DNA of 64,000 nt, taken from the NCBI GenBank assembly GCA_905132765.1, contig CAJHQP010000767.1, positions 1 to 64,000 on the forward strand, read 5' to 3'. Positions 42,655 through 53,042 of the stretch are shown here, piece by piece; position 1 is the first letter of the stretch, and the number at the start of each line of letters is the position of its first letter. Position numbers and translations under genes: made by a program. The DNA comes from Moricandia arvensis (taxonomy: Eukaryota; Streptophyta; Magnoliopsida; Brassicales; Brassicaceae). Below the pieces are notes generated by a model. The model was given only the letters and a program-made list of their open reading frames with translations, ran no database searches and had not been told where the DNA came from.

Positions 42655-42832
42655 ATCGATCGATTTGGGTTTTCAAGGAACCTGGATCGATCGATCCAGG
42701 ATTTGCGAGAGGATCGAACCTAAAGTAATCGATCGATGGGATATCCCAATCGATCGATTGAACCCAAAAAGGAACCCCCATTTATACATGAATCGATCGA
42801 TCCGTTTTTTCTAAAAAACTGGATCGATCGAT
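42655..42832. promoter_or_regulatory. Second six-palindrome, three-hairpin array upstream of ORF3
   Basis: ATCGATCGAT occurs at 42655, 42686, 42728, 42749, 42792 and 42823 (spacing 31, 42, 21, 43 and 31), almost the same as in the LTR. It again forms three hairpins: TTGGGTT against AACCTGG (imperfect), GGGATATCCC between the middle pair, and CCGTTTTTT against AAAAAACTGG. The arm sequences differ from the LTR copy while pairing is largely kept. A TAAA simple repeat (about 42608-42640) precedes it. Confidence 0.9.
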
Positions 42833-43474
42833 TGAGGCTCGGGAAACGCGAATTAAAAGGGCAAAACGAACCTAACTCGATTAAAACATCAACTTTCTCA
42901 TCACCTCCGAAAATCCACTCATTCCTAACACCCAAAGCTCTCTCAAAAATCAACGGATTTTCACGATTCAAAGTCCTAATCCACTTAATTTTTGGATATC
43001 TATCTAATTCTACCACTCGTTTTCATCCAGAACCAGGTATGCTCCTCGAATTTACAGATCTAAAAACGTGTTCTTGAGCAAAATCCGGGTTTCCGGAAAT
43101 CCTTGTTTATATGTTGATTCTTTGATTGAATATACATTATATAGATGTTTAAGCATGGATTAGAACACTATTTCTCTTGATTAACAAGTTTAGCATAAGA
43201 TTTGAGATGATTTAGGGTTTGAGTAAAATTTCAAAATAGGGATTTTGGAACCAAATGATTTAGCTTTCATATACATGTTGAAATGAGTTCCTATGACAGA
43301 TTATAACCATGTTGATTAGCAAATCATTGTTGGATTGATGAAATATCATGAATTTTGGGAAACGGTTGCTTTTGTTTGTTGGTGCTAAGGAATTGTTGAA
43401 CTTGTGCTAGTATTATCTTACCTAGAAACACATATTGAAATACTCACTTGTTTAAATTTTCCGTTTTGCAGATA

Positions 43475-44923
43475 ATGAAGAGAACCAAAACATCCGCAAA
43501 GAAGCCAACACAAGAGGAGAGCCCAGAAAGGCATGGGGCACAGAGGGCAAAAAGGTGGGATAAGTCCGACAACACCCACTACAACAACATGAAGAGTGTA
43601 GCCGTTCCGGCTACTCAGCTAGCGTGTCCTCAAACGCTGCTGAAGCTGGAAATCAGTGCAGACGTAGAAGGGTTGTTCGTCAACATGGGATTGGGACGAT
43701 TATGTGGCCTCGCCGAGCCTACCTATCCAGAGTTGGTGAGGCAATTCATAGCCTCAGTCTATGTCACTTACCCCAGCGACGGACGAGATGGTTTGATAGC
43801 ATTTGTGGTGGAGAAGCGGTACTTCGAAGTGTCCTTCAAAGACTTATGCGAGATGTTTGGGATGAGTGCAGGAGAGACGACAACCGGTCTTTATTGGACG
43901 GAAGAGCTGTTGCGGTTCTGGGATGTGATTGGCAGTGGAGACTATGGGTCTCCTCATTCGAAGGAGGCACTCATTAGGAGTCCGGTTCTACGCTACGCCT
44001 CGCGTCTCATCGGCTCACTGCTGTATGGGACAACGACTTCTGCCTCCGTCACGCAGTGGGAGTTATTGCTGCTCTTCCAGGGAGTGAGGCATCTATTGCC
44101 GGAGTTTGCGAATTCCTCATACCCACCTGCCACTTCATTCAACATGGGAGCGGTGCTGGCCGCAAACCTTGCAGGGTTCAAAGGGAGGATTTCAAAAACC
44201 AGGAATAGGATGTGTGGATTTGGTGCAGTGGTCACCACCATCTTGAGGCATGTAGGCATTGACCTCGAGAGGCATCAGCTGGTCACAGACAGAGCAGGCC
44301 GCATTGATTGGAACTACATCGATCTCCAGTCTCTGATCAGCAAATAATTCATCGCTGGACCATACTCCAAGATTGGCATAAGTGGTCCTTATGTTTATGT
44401 CTTCCAGGACAGAGCAAGGAGGACCCTTTACTGCACTCTCCCTCAGCCAGCTGTCACTGCTCTGATTTCTCGAGAAGCAGTGGAGTTCCTACCACCCGCC
44501 GCCATACTGACAGAGAAACCTGCCTTCTTCAAACCGAAGTACCAGGGCAAGGGTAAAGCCATAGATGCTGAGACGCAAGATGAGGCCCCAGAGGACACTG
44601 CAGAAGGCGATGATTCCCAACCCCATCAGTTGCTACCATCTGACTCGAGCCAGTATAGTTTGGACGAGCTGCCACCGAACGCCACTACCCGCCAACATCA
44701 ACAGTGGACGACTCAGAGCATTAAGAAGAACAACGACATGCTACACAGGATTTGGGCCGCCATTTCCCGTATCAGGCCATGTCGCTGCAACAAGGATGAT
44801 GTCGTCCAGCGCGAGCAGTCTCCCTCCACCTCTGGTTCCGGTTCGAGCGGGGCACGCAGGCAACGGAAGAAATCCAGGAGGACCAAGGACACCGGGACAT
44901 CTGCAGCTGCAGATGAGGACTAG
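43475..44923 (+). pseudogene. Gypsy ORF3, Athila ORF-1-type protein, interrupted by one stop
   Basis: From ATG 43475 (MKRTKTSAKKPTQEE) the frame gives 290 aa to a TAA at 44345-44347. It continues in the same frame to TAG at 44921-44923 (KIGISGPYVYVF, then a Glu/Asp-rich segment, an Arg-rich C-terminus and DED). It resembles the plant-retroelement ATHILA ORF-1 family by its GLGRLCGLAEPTYPELVRQF and SFKDLCEMFGM blocks; its role is unknown, although it sits in the envelope-like position. A good acceptor (ccgttttgcag|AT, 43471) lies three bases before the ATG, and a candidate donor (accag|gtatgc) at about 43036, so it may be expressed from a spliced RNA. Only one stop is seen, so decay is young. 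Confidence 0.75.
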
Positions 44924-45993
44924 AGCTATGGTCATATGTTCTTTTCACGCGCTATTTTATCTTTTTATTGACATTTTTATTATTTGCTTTTTCAGTGGTT
45001 ACACCAGGGACGGTGTGAACTAAGTCTGGGGGGAAGTACTTATCGTACTCTCATTTTGAGTCTACTACTTATTTCTTTATCATTTTCATTGAGATTTTTT
45101 TTTGTGTGATTTATTTTGCTTTGCCTCGCTAAACAACCTAACAACTAATATCTGAGTACCATTCTTTGAGCTACAAACTGCAGATTGTGAAACATGGAAA
45201 GAAACCACAAAACTTTGATCAACCAACATCCATGCTTGCAAAAGTAGCCAAAGGATCCAAACTGACCGACCACTCAAATCTACTCAAATTCTTCTCATCT
45301 TGGGGTTTGGTATACACATGATCGGAATCTCTCTTCAGGACTAAGGAAACAACGAAGTCTATACCAATCTGGTTCCCCTCTCTTTCCCCTTCAATAAGGA
45401 AATAAAAAAAGATAAATAATCATCTACAACTTTTAAGAAGTAAACCAAGACAAAAATTAACTTGGGAAACATGATGATAAATCATAACTCAGTATGATTT
45501 GAAGGATAAAGGTCAAAAAGAAGTGATCAGGGCTTGGTGGCTACAACCATTAAGACTTGCATCATGGAAGCCTGTCCAAAAATCTCAGTCAATTAAAAAA
45601 ATACAAAGTACCCTCGAAATAAAGGGAGACATTGACTGAGTGGAGCGAGAAGAAAGAGGGGGAAATGAACCGGAAAAGACCAATCGCATTGTCAAAAGCC
45701 TGAAAGAGTAAGAATCCATGAGTCTTTTGATCGATATCCCCAAGATGAGACCGCACCTTAAATTCTAAAAAGGTCGGCAGTGGAAACTTTGGACACTTCT
45801 TGCAAAGTTGTGGTTTGAAGATAGTTGAGAAATAAGGATGGGGTAAAAGTAAGTGGAATCCTTTCTAAATGTTGGTACTAACTGATGTGGTTTAAAACCA
45901 ACATATGGTGAAAATGGTTGTTTGCAGGTATTAGCTGTTTTTCTTGTCGGATATTTGCTTGAGGGCAAGCAAATGTTCAAGTCTGGGGGAGTT
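44924..45993 (+). other. Gypsy 3' internal non-coding region with polypurine tracts
   Basis: No coding frame was recognised. AAGTCTGGGGGGAAGT occurs at about 45023-45038 and AAGTCTGGGGGAGTTT at about 45979-45993. The second directly precedes the 3' LTR and is the plus-strand primer; the first is an apparent internal duplicate. Confidence 0.7.
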
Positions 45994-47582
45994 TGATGTA
46001 TCTAGGTTTTTACATTTTTAGTTGTCTATTTCATTATGTTTTTCTCGATTATTCGTTTGTTTTCGTTTATGTTTCAGGTAAATAGGTAATATAGCGCGTC
46101 AGGAACCATTGGCAAGTACAAACTGGAATCCCGAAGAAATCCGTACCAATCCGAAGGAGTTAGAACGAGAAACGAAGAACGGATCAAGCCGAAACCTGAA
46201 GAAAGAAGACCAATCGATCGATGGGTTTTTGCCACAAAACCCCATCGATCGATACGTCATCAACGAATAAAAACGTTCTAAAGTAATTGATCGATTGCAC
46301 ATCGCAATCGATCGATGGAACCGAACTCCGAAACTCACATCGTGCATCGATCGATGCATTTTGTTGCCATAAATGCATCGATCGATTGGCGTCTCGCGGC
46401 CAGAAAAGCACTTTGCCTCCTTTCCTTTGCTGGACAACTTTTGATTGCTTTTGGCCTAACTTTCCTTGCATTTTCTGAAGAGCCACCTCCAATTCAAGTT
46501 ATGAAGGGTCAAAAGGAGTTAGCAAAAGAGAGAAAGTGGAAACTTTAATGGTGGCCTTGCCTTTTACCACCTTGCACCAACCTTGCAACAATGGAGATAA
46601 TGATGACATATTCTGCTATAAATAAAGAGGTTGCAAGGCTTGAGAATCCATCCCACAACACACACAACACAATCACATCTCATTCTACACATCTATCTTA
46701 GTTTCAGTTTTTGTTCTTAGTTTGAATTCTTGTTCCTGTTATTGAAAGTTTGAAGTTGTTCTTGTTCTTGTTGAAGTTTGAAGTTGTTATTGAAGTTAAA
46801 GTTTGAATTTCATCAATTACTTGAAGAGAAACTCTTTCTCTTCCCAGAGAAGCTTTCTTAATCCCTTTACTCTATTGCTTTTATGAATTCAATTATGTCA
46901 TTTGTTTCAATTAATATGTGTGAGTAATCTACTAGTTAGGCTAAGGTGATTCAAGGGAATCCATGAATCACTGAAACTAAAGCGTTAATCAAAGGGAAAA
47001 ATAATCATTTGGTTCTTCATCTAAATTAATCTTAATGCTTGAATTAGAAGGTACACCTAGTTCATGATTACTAGGAAATTAACACACCAAAAGTGATAGT
47101 TAAAATCCCGAAAAGAATCTAGATGAGCAAAGTTCTGTAACCAACGAGAGTTGTTGTTATAGACTTTGTGAACATATCAAACATGTTAAGAATGCATGTT
47201 TAGAATTATGAATATTGCGAGAGTTGATATTTAGAATTCTATAACATAGGGTTTAGTACTACGAGAGTAGGCTAAACTAAATAAAGTTGTTTGAGTTCAA
47301 GAACGGTTCTAAAACATAGCCCTTGATTAATACTTGTTTCATGGTAAATGTGTTCCCGAGAATCACCCAATGCCTAGCGCCTTTTAAATCATAAAATCAA
47401 TTTAAATCATTAGCAATTGTGACAATCCAAACAAACCAAAACCCCTCATATCTGTTCTAGCTTAACTCTACTCTCAAAGTTTCATAGTGTAACCTTGGTC
47501 CTTGTGGATTCGATCCCTAAGTACTACCGCGCATTACCGTGCACTTGCGGTTGGTTTTTAGTGGTAAAACCTGAGCACATCA
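45994..47582 (+). repeat. 3' LTR of the Gypsy element
   Basis: 1589 bp, same length as the 5' LTR, with about 12 substitutions and no indels noticed. The TATA box copy is at about 46617. The hairpin array lies at 46213-46386, with the third motif changed to ATTGATCGAT. Confidence 0.95.
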
Positions 47583-47990
47583 ATTTTCACAAAATTACAC
47601 ATAGATTTCTATTATTATCAGTCAAATAATAAATAATTGTCCTTTAAAAAAACTTTAAAATATAAAAGAAAACTATTTACAATAATATTCATAAAGAAGA
47701 AATATGAGATCAAAAGTGTCAAGACAAATGAAATATATCATCTTTAACGATCTTAATGACATGATGATATGTTATATTTGCTTTCACAAAGTACACATAA
47801 GTTTCTATTATTAATCTTTTGACAAAGAATTTTCCTTTTCTATTTAAACTTTTTAAAGGAAATTATTTAGATTTTTTTTGGGTCGCCAATAAAAATTTGC
47901 CAAATCATAATTTATGAAAAAAAGTAAAAAGTAATATTAATTACCGAAAAAAAACTTTGACGTTGTTAACACCACCGTCAGCAAAACTTT
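47583..47990. repeat. Diverged tandem repeat, right part
   Basis: It continues the repeat of 30041-30510: TTTTCACAAAATTACACATAG completes the unit cut by the Gypsy element, and a further copy starts near 47760 (GATGATATGTTATATTTGCTTT). The end near 47880-47990 is AT-rich and leads into the telomere-like array. Confidence 0.65.
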
Positions 47991-50900
47991 AAACCCTAAA
48001 GACTAAATGCCGTCAACAAATTCCTAAATCCTAATAACGTAGACCCTAAACTCTAGGGTTTCAAGGGTTTAGGGTTAACCTTAGACTTTATCTAGGATTT
48101 AGGGTTTTAAGGTTAACCTTAGAGTTTAAGGTGTAGAGTTAACCCTAGGATTTAAAGTTATGGTTTAGGGTCTAGGTTTAGGGTTAAGGATAACCCTAGG
48201 GTTTGGATCTAAGGTTAGGGTATAGGGTTAGGGTTAACCCTAAGGAGGTTTAGGGTTAACCCTAAGGTTTAGGATATATGTTTAGGGTTAACTCTAGGAT
48301 TTAGGGTCTAGGATTAGGGTTTAAGGTCTAGGTCTAGAATTAGGTTTAAGGGTTAGGGTTTAAGGTTACGATTTAGGGTTTATGGTTTAGATTTAGGGTT
48401 AGGGTTAACCCTAGAGTTTAGGGTTAGGGTTTAGAGTCTAGATTTAGGGTTAGGGTTTATGGTCCAGGTTAGGGTTTAGGGTCTAGGTTTAAGGGTTTAA
48501 ATTCTAGGTTTAAGGTTAGGATTTAGGTTTAGGGTTAACCCTAGGGTTTAGGGTCTAGGTTTAAGGGTTTAAAGTCTAGATTTAGGGTTAGGGTTAAGAT
48601 TTAGGTTTAGGGTTAACCCTAAGGTTTAGGGTCTAAGGTTAGGGTTAACCTTAGGGTTTAGGGTCTATGTTTAGGGTTTAGGGTCTAGATTTAGGGTTAA
48701 CCTTAGAGTTTAGGGTCTAAGTTTATGGTTTAGGGTCTAGGTTTAGGGTTAACCTTAGGGTTTAGGGTCTAGGTTTAGGATTTAGGGTTAACCCTAGAGT
48801 TTAAGGTTTGGGTTTAGGATCTAGGTTTAGGGTTAGGGTTAACCCTAGAGTTTAGGGTCTAGATTTAGAGTTAGGGTTTAGGGTCCAGGTTAGGGTTTAG
48901 GGTTTAGGGTTTAGGGTTTAAGTTTATGGTTTAGGGTTAACCTTAGGGTTTAGGGTTAACCTTAAGGTTTAGGGTCTAGGTTTAGGATTTAGGGTTTAGG
49001 GTTAACCCTAGAGTTTAAGGTTAGGGTTTAGGATCTAGGTTTAGGGTTAGGGTTAACCCTAGAGTTTAGGGTCTAGATTTAGAGTTAGGGTTTAGGGTCC
49101 AGGTTAGGATTTAGGGTCTAGGTTTAGGGTTAGGGTTTAGGATTAAGATTTAGGTTTAGGGTTAACCCTAGGATTTAGGGTCTAGGTTTGAAGGTTTAAA
49201 GTCTAGGTTTAGAGGGTTAGGGTTAGGATTTTGGTTTAGGGTTAACCTTGAAGTTTAGTCTCTAGGGTTAGGGTTAACCTTAGGGTTTAGGGTCTAGGTT
49301 TAGGGTTAACCTTAGGTTTTAGGGTCTAGATTTAGGGTTTAGGGTTTTGGTTTTGGGTTAGGGTTTAGGGTCTAGCTTAGGGTTTAGGGTCTAGGTTTAG
49401 GGTTATGGTTTAGGGTCTAAGGTTTGGGTTTACCCTAGAGTTTAGGGTTAGGATTTAGGGTCTAGGTTAGGGTTAGGGTTTAGGGTCTAGGACCTAGGTT
49501 TAGGGTCTAGGTTTAGGGTTATGATCTAGGTTTAGGGTTAGGATCTAGGTTTAGGGTTAACCCTATTGTTTTGGGTTTAGAGTTTTGAGTCTAGGTTTAA
49601 GGTTAAGGATAACCCTAGGGTTTGGATCTAAGGTTAGGGTATAGGGTTAGGGTTAACCCTAAGGTTTAGGGTTAACCTAGAGTTTAGGGTTAGGGTTAAC
49701 CCTAAGATTTAGGGTTAACCTAGAGTTTAGGGTTAGGGTTTAGGATCTAGATTTAGGGTTAGGGTTTAGGGTCCATGTTAGGGTTTAGGGTCTAGGTTTA
49801 AGGATTTAAAGTCTAGGTTTAGGGTTTAGGGTTAACCCTAGGATTTTGGGTCTAGGTTTGAGGGTTTAGGGTCTAGGTTTGAGGGTTTAGGGTTAACATT
49901 AGGGTTTAGGGTCTAGGTTTAGGGTTTAGGGTCTAGGTTTAGGGTTTAGGGTCTAGGTTTAGGGTTAATCCTAGAGTTTAAAGTTAGGGTTTAGGGTCTA
50001 GATTTAAGGTTAGAGTTTAGGGTTATGGTTTAGAGTTTAAGGTTAGGGTTAACCCTTGATTTTAGGGTTTGGGTTTAGGGTTTAGATTTAGGGTTAGGGT
50101 TTAGGGTTAGGATTTAGATTCTAGGGTTAGGGTTTATGGTCTAGGTTTAGGGTTAGGGTTTAGAGTTAGGATCTAGGTTTAGGGTTAACCCTAGGGTTTT
50201 GAGTTTAGGGTTTTGGGTCTAGGTTTAGGGTTAAGGATAACCCTAGGGTTTGGATCTAAGGTTAGGTATAGATAGGGTTAGGGTTTAAGGTTAGGATTTA
50301 GGTTTAGGGCTAGCCCTAGGATTTAGGGTCTAGGGTTAGGGTTATCCTTAGAATATAGAGTCTAGGTTTAGGGTTTGGGGTTACCCTAGGGTTTAGGGTC
50401 AGGGTTTATGGTCTAGGTTAGGGTTTAGGGTCTAGATTTAGGGTTAGGGTTAACCTTAGAGTTTAGGGTTAGGGTTTAGGGTCTAGATTTAGGGTTAGGG
50501 TTTAAGGTCCAGGTTTAAGGCTTCGGGTCTAGATTTAAGGGTTTAAAGTCTAGGTTTAGGGTTAGGGTCTAGGTTTAGCGTTTAGGGTTTAGGGTTTAGG
50601 TTAAGGTTTAGGGTCTAGATTAAGGGTTAGGGTTTAGAGTTAGGGTCTAGGGTTAGGGTGTAGGTTTAGGGTTAGGGTTTAGGGTTAAGGTTTAGGGTTA
50701 CGGTTAGGGTTTAGGGTTAACCCTAGGGTTAGGGTTTAGGGTCTCGATTTAGGGCTAGTTAGGGTGTAGGTTAGGGTTTAGGGTTAATCCTAGAGTTTAA
50801 AGTTAGGGTTTAGGGTCTAGATTTAAGGTTAGGGTTTAGGGTTATGGTTTTGAGTTTAAGGTTAGGGTTAACCCTTGATTTTAGGGTTAGGGTTTAGGGT

Positions 50901-51716
50901 CTAAATTTAGGGTTAGGGTTTAGATTCTAGGGTTAGTGTTTAGGGTCTAGGTTTAGGGTTAGGGTTTAGAGTTAGGATCTAGGTTTAGGGTTAACCCTAG
51001 GGTTTTGAGTTTAGGGTTTTGGGTCTAGGTTTAGGGTTTGGATCTAAGGTTAGGTATAGGGTTTGGGTTAACCCCAAGGTTTAGGATCTATGTTTAGGGT
51101 TAACCCTAGGATTTAGGGTCTAAGATTATGGTTTAAGGTCTAGGTTTAGAATTAGGTTTAAGGGTTAGGGTTTAAGGTTAGGATTTAGGTTTAGGGCTAA
51201 CCCTAGGATTTAGGGTCTAGGGTTAGGGTTATCCTTAGAATATAGGGTCTAGGTTTAGGGTTACCCTAGAGTTTAAGGTCACGGTTTATGGTCTAGGTTA
51301 GGGTTTATGGTCTAGATTTAGGGTTAGAGTTTACCCTAGAGTTTAGGGTTAGGGTTTAGGGTCTAGATTTAGGGTTTTGGTTTAAGGTCCAGGTTAAGGT
51401 TTAGGGTCTAGATTTAAGGGTTTAAAGTCTAGGTTTAGGGTTAGGGTCTAGGTTTAGCGTTTAGGGTTTAGGGTCTAGGTTAGGGTTTAGGGTCTAGATT
51501 AAAGGTTAGGGTTTAGAGTTAGGGTCTAGGGTTAGGGTTTAGGTTTAGGGTTAGGATTTAGGGTTAGGGTTTAGGGTCTAGGTTAGGGTTTAGGGTTTAG
51601 GGTCTAGGTTTAGAGTTAAATTTAACCCTAAGATCTAGGGTTTTGGGTTATGATTAACCCTAGAATTTAGGGTTTAGTGTTTGGGCTAACCTTAAAGTTT
51701 AGGGTTTAAGGTTTAT
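47990..51716. repeat. Degenerate interstitial telomere-like array
   Basis: About 3.7 kb is built almost entirely from TTTAGGG, GTTAGGG, GTCTAGG and related heptamer variants. G-rich units run on the plus strand and are broken every 40-100 bases by the palindrome GGGTTAACCC. Longer blocks recur. GGGTTAATCCTAGAGTTTAAAG lies near 49965 and 50783 (offset about 820). TTAACCCTTGATTTTAGGG lies near 50048 and 50866. TTATCCTTAGAATATAG lies near 50341 and 51219. A block with TAACCCTAGGGTTTGGATCTA lies near 48192, 49610 and 50238. These show higher-order segmental duplication. There is no coding content. Confidence 0.93.
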
Positions 51717-52300
51717 CAACTAATTGACATAACTTTGGAAACTAATCAAAACAAACTGACAGGATCATCAAAGAATATTATGTTTGATTAGATTTATATT
51801 ATGCAATTAACTTTCACAATTAATCATAAAATAAATAATTTCAACCAAACAAATTTAAAATAAGAAAATTAAAAATTAGAACAAAAAAAGGAAGAAATTT
51901 AGTAATCAGAAATTAATTAGAAAACTAATTGAAACATAAGTGTGTAAACAAAACAAACATATTATGTCTAGTGATCAACTAATTAACAGGGTAATATGTT
52001 TGATTAGCTTTTATACTATTCAATTAGCTTTTCATAATTAATCATAAAATACAGAATTTTTAATCAAAATAAATTAAAAAATACTTCTTTTTTTTTAAAA
52101 CTTACAGAGGCAAATCCTGACTCGATTGTTTAGATTATTGTTGATAGATCTGCAGAAGCCGTAGCATTTTCATTAGAACATCAGTAAATATGTAGAGGGA
52201 AAAAGAAAAGAAAACAAAATTTTCAGTTGGCTCTTACAGATCTTTTGGAGGTTGTTGTTGACCAACCACATGAAAATGGAGACATGCCACCGATCGTAGG
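51717..52300. other. AT-rich spacer with a diverged two-copy repeat
   Basis: Two similar blocks run from about 51775 and 51960. Both read TATG(T)TTGATTAG, then ATT(A)AATCATAAAATA and a C-rich or T-rich tail (offset about 195). On the minus strand near 52170-52085 an acceptor-like cttctgcag is followed by sequence ending CTCTG|taag, but there is no open frame to support an exon. Confidence 0.4.
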
Positions 52301-52307
52301 AATCCAA

Positions 52308-53042
52308 TCAGTGCCGTGCTCAGCTATTAAGGGGCCTAATGCAAAACTAAAACAAAAAAAAACTATTTATCTTAGACCAAAAAAAACTATTTATCTTAGA
52401 CCAAAAAAAATATTTATCTTAATTAGTATATAAAATAGGAAAACAGTTATGAAAAAGTTCACTACAATTCACTGGTGTTGATAAATAAATGTGAATAGTT
52501 TTATACAAAATATTTGTATTTTAGTGTTATGAAAAAACTACATATAATTTCATTTATTTGCAAACAACATGTTAACTAAACTAATAAACGATTCATTATT
52601 TAATATTAAAAGTTAAATATTCAGATTACGTAATATATGTTGAACATTTTTCTTAATAATTTAGTTCAATCCAAACTTAGAAGTTAGATAGAAATTTATA
52701 AAATAATCAAAACCAATTTTGTACACTTTAAACTAGAAATGAGCAAAAAGTAGATCATAAAACAGAACAAAAACAATTAAAAGAAACAAATCATGAAAAA
52801 ATCTAACCAAATAACGCTAACAAATCTAAGGAAAGTTAATTAGCATGGCTCAAAAGACTTAAATTCTGAAACAAAGTCATAAGTATTTAACCAAATACCA
52901 AATTTTAGCAAAAAAAAATAAAGTGTTTAACCAAATAGACCTATTAAGCTAATTATATTTGGGAAATGGGGCCCTATAAATTTGATAAATTGTGGGGCGT
53001 GAGGCACTTGCCTCTTTTGTAATACAGTAGGCACGGCTCTGT
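52308..53042. mobile_element. hAT-like non-autonomous DNA transposon
   Basis: The left end reads CAGTGCCGTGCTCAGC then GGGGCCTAATGCAAAA. The right end reads GGGGCCCTATAAATTTG, then GAGGCACTTGCCTCTTTTG and GTAGGCACGGCTCTG. The termini are inverted and match the GGCCG/CCGGCCC-type ends and 'GGGGCC...AAGGCAAATGCCTC' signature common in plant hAT MITEs. The interior is AT-rich and non-coding. No 8-bp target duplication could be confirmed, so the exact ends may be off by a few bases. Confidence 0.55.

Larger units (their letters stand above)
30516..47582 (+). mobile_element. Athila-type Ty3/Gypsy retrotransposon with nested insertion
   Basis: The 17.1-kb span has 1589-bp LTRs (30516-32104 and 45994-47582), TGATGTATC...GAGCACATCA, and a 5-bp target duplication ATTTT (30511-30515 and 47583-47587). 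LTR divergence is about a dozen changes in 1589. The primer site is complementary to tRNA-Asp. The interior carries gag, pol and a third ORF of the Athila ORF-1 type. Removing the nested 4.6-kb element leaves about 12.5 kb. The copy is defective: gag is split, an integrase catalytic Glu is Lys, and the third ORF has a stop. Confidence 0.95.

Noticed and set aside
43624..43977. Alternative-frame ORF within Gypsy ORF3
   Set aside because: It overlaps the recognised ORF3 in a different frame, has an Arg/Cys-rich composition, and carries no motif.
47990..51716. Chromosome end (true telomere)
   Set aside because: The repeats are heavily degenerate, contain inverted CCCTAA pieces, and are flanked on both sides by ordinary sequence and genes. 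They are interstitial.
52227..52433. Short frame at the left edge of the hAT-like element
   Set aside because: It runs from spacer into the transposon end and its tail is a tandem TATTTATCTTAGACC repeat.
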